Under the pieces are notes generated by a model. It made no database searches and was not told the origin of the DNA. It saw only the letters and a list, made by a program, of their open reading frames with translations. Below are positions 63,834-64,000 of a stretch of 64,000 nt of DNA, piece after piece; the stretch's first letter is position 1; each line of letters begins with the position of its first letter. This DNA is from Quadrisphaera granulorum. GTDB lineage: Bacteria > Actinomycetota > Actinomycetes > Actinomycetales > Quadrisphaeraceae. The translations under genes and the position numbers were made by a program. The stretch is from the NCBI RefSeq assembly GCF_003149145.1, contig NZ_QGDQ01000003.1, positions 62,001 through 126,000 on the forward strand, read 5' to 3'.

Positions 63834-64000
63834 GCCGCGGTCGGGGCCGTCGGGCACGACGTGCACCGCGGCTTCCTCGGCGGAGGCAGCTCCCCCGTCG
63901 ATGCCCGCGTCACTCGCCACGGCACTCTTCTCGCGGTCCTCCGAGGCGCCCTGGTCGGGCTCCACGAGCCGCCCGGCGCGCAGGTCGCCAACCTCGTCGT
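63831..64000 (-). CDS. C-terminal part of a DUF5709-like acidic protein
   Basis: The frame is open from the window edge to a TGA at 63833-63831 and uses the codons of a real gene. The 55 visible residues include DEVGDLRAGRLVEPDQG, ASDAGIDGGAASAEEAAVHV and an acidic end PDGPDRG. This pattern is, as far as I recall, the conserved end of DUF5709 proteins of actinobacteria, which have no known function. Most of the gene lies outside the window, so the call is provisional. Confidence 0.5.
   Translation of the reverse strand, partial: DEVGDLRAGRLVEPDQGASEDREKSAVASDAGIDGGAASAEEAAVHVVPDGPDRG

Overview
This is chromosomal DNA from a very GC-rich actinobacterium. Evidence is the third-position G/C bias in every gene, frequent GTG starts, a WhiB-type iron-sulfur regulator, two CIRCE heat-shock operators, a SAM-IV riboswitch and the gene order. 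The order guaB3-guaB-BldM-like regulator-WhiB-groEL-groES ... tsaD-rimI-tsaB-tsaE-alr-nnr-acpS-glmS-coaA-crcB-glmM-rpsI-rplM is the one known from Streptomyces and Mycobacterium. A Kineosporiales-type genus such as Quadrisphaera or Kineococcus would fit, but that is only a guess. I see no tRNA, rRNA, CRISPR, prophage or insertion sequence.

Layout. 1-7 kb: a secreted 5'-nucleotidase (cut by the window edge), a glycerophosphodiesterase, a Nudix hydrolase, a sugar-nucleotidyltransferase-like protein, an aldose epimerase and an AI-2E-type membrane protein. 7-11 kb: a SURF1 - DUF3817 - guaA - small membrane protein operon and a DUF1905 protein. 11-18 kb: a glycerol locus with glpK, glpF and two glpD paralogues around a SorC-type regulator. 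18-26 kb: purine genes guaB3 and guaB, then a BldM-like response regulator, a MerR-type regulator, a WhiD/WhiB3-like protein and groEL/groES under double CIRCE control.

26-46 kb is an accessory catabolic and uptake island that splits groES from tsaD, which lie close together in relatives. It holds a tightly coupled six-gene operon (flavin monooxygenase, two-subunit thiamine-diphosphate decarboxylase, GMC oxidoreductase, amidohydrolase, aldehyde dehydrogenase), a methyltransferase, an ABC importer with an adenine-deaminase-like gene inside its operon, a nucleoside hydrolase, a second adenosine-deaminase-like gene, a cation exchanger, and a DszC-type monooxygenase behind a SAM-IV riboswitch. 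Together these suggest scavenging of nitrogen and sulfur from purine-related or organosulfur compounds.

46-64 kb returns to core genes: the t6A tRNA-modification genes tsaD, tsaB and tsaE with rimI, interrupted by a Tat-exported phosphatase and by a MarR/drug-efflux pair; then alanine racemase, NAD(P)HX repair, AcpS, GlmS, pantothenate kinase, a CrcB pair, GlmM and ribosomal proteins S9 and L13.

Three patterns recur. Gene pairs often overlap by 4 bases (ATGA or GTGA). At least nine genes have a TAnnnT box 6-7 bases before the start codon, as expected for leaderless mRNAs. Long hairpins and short tandem repeats sit at many gene junctions.
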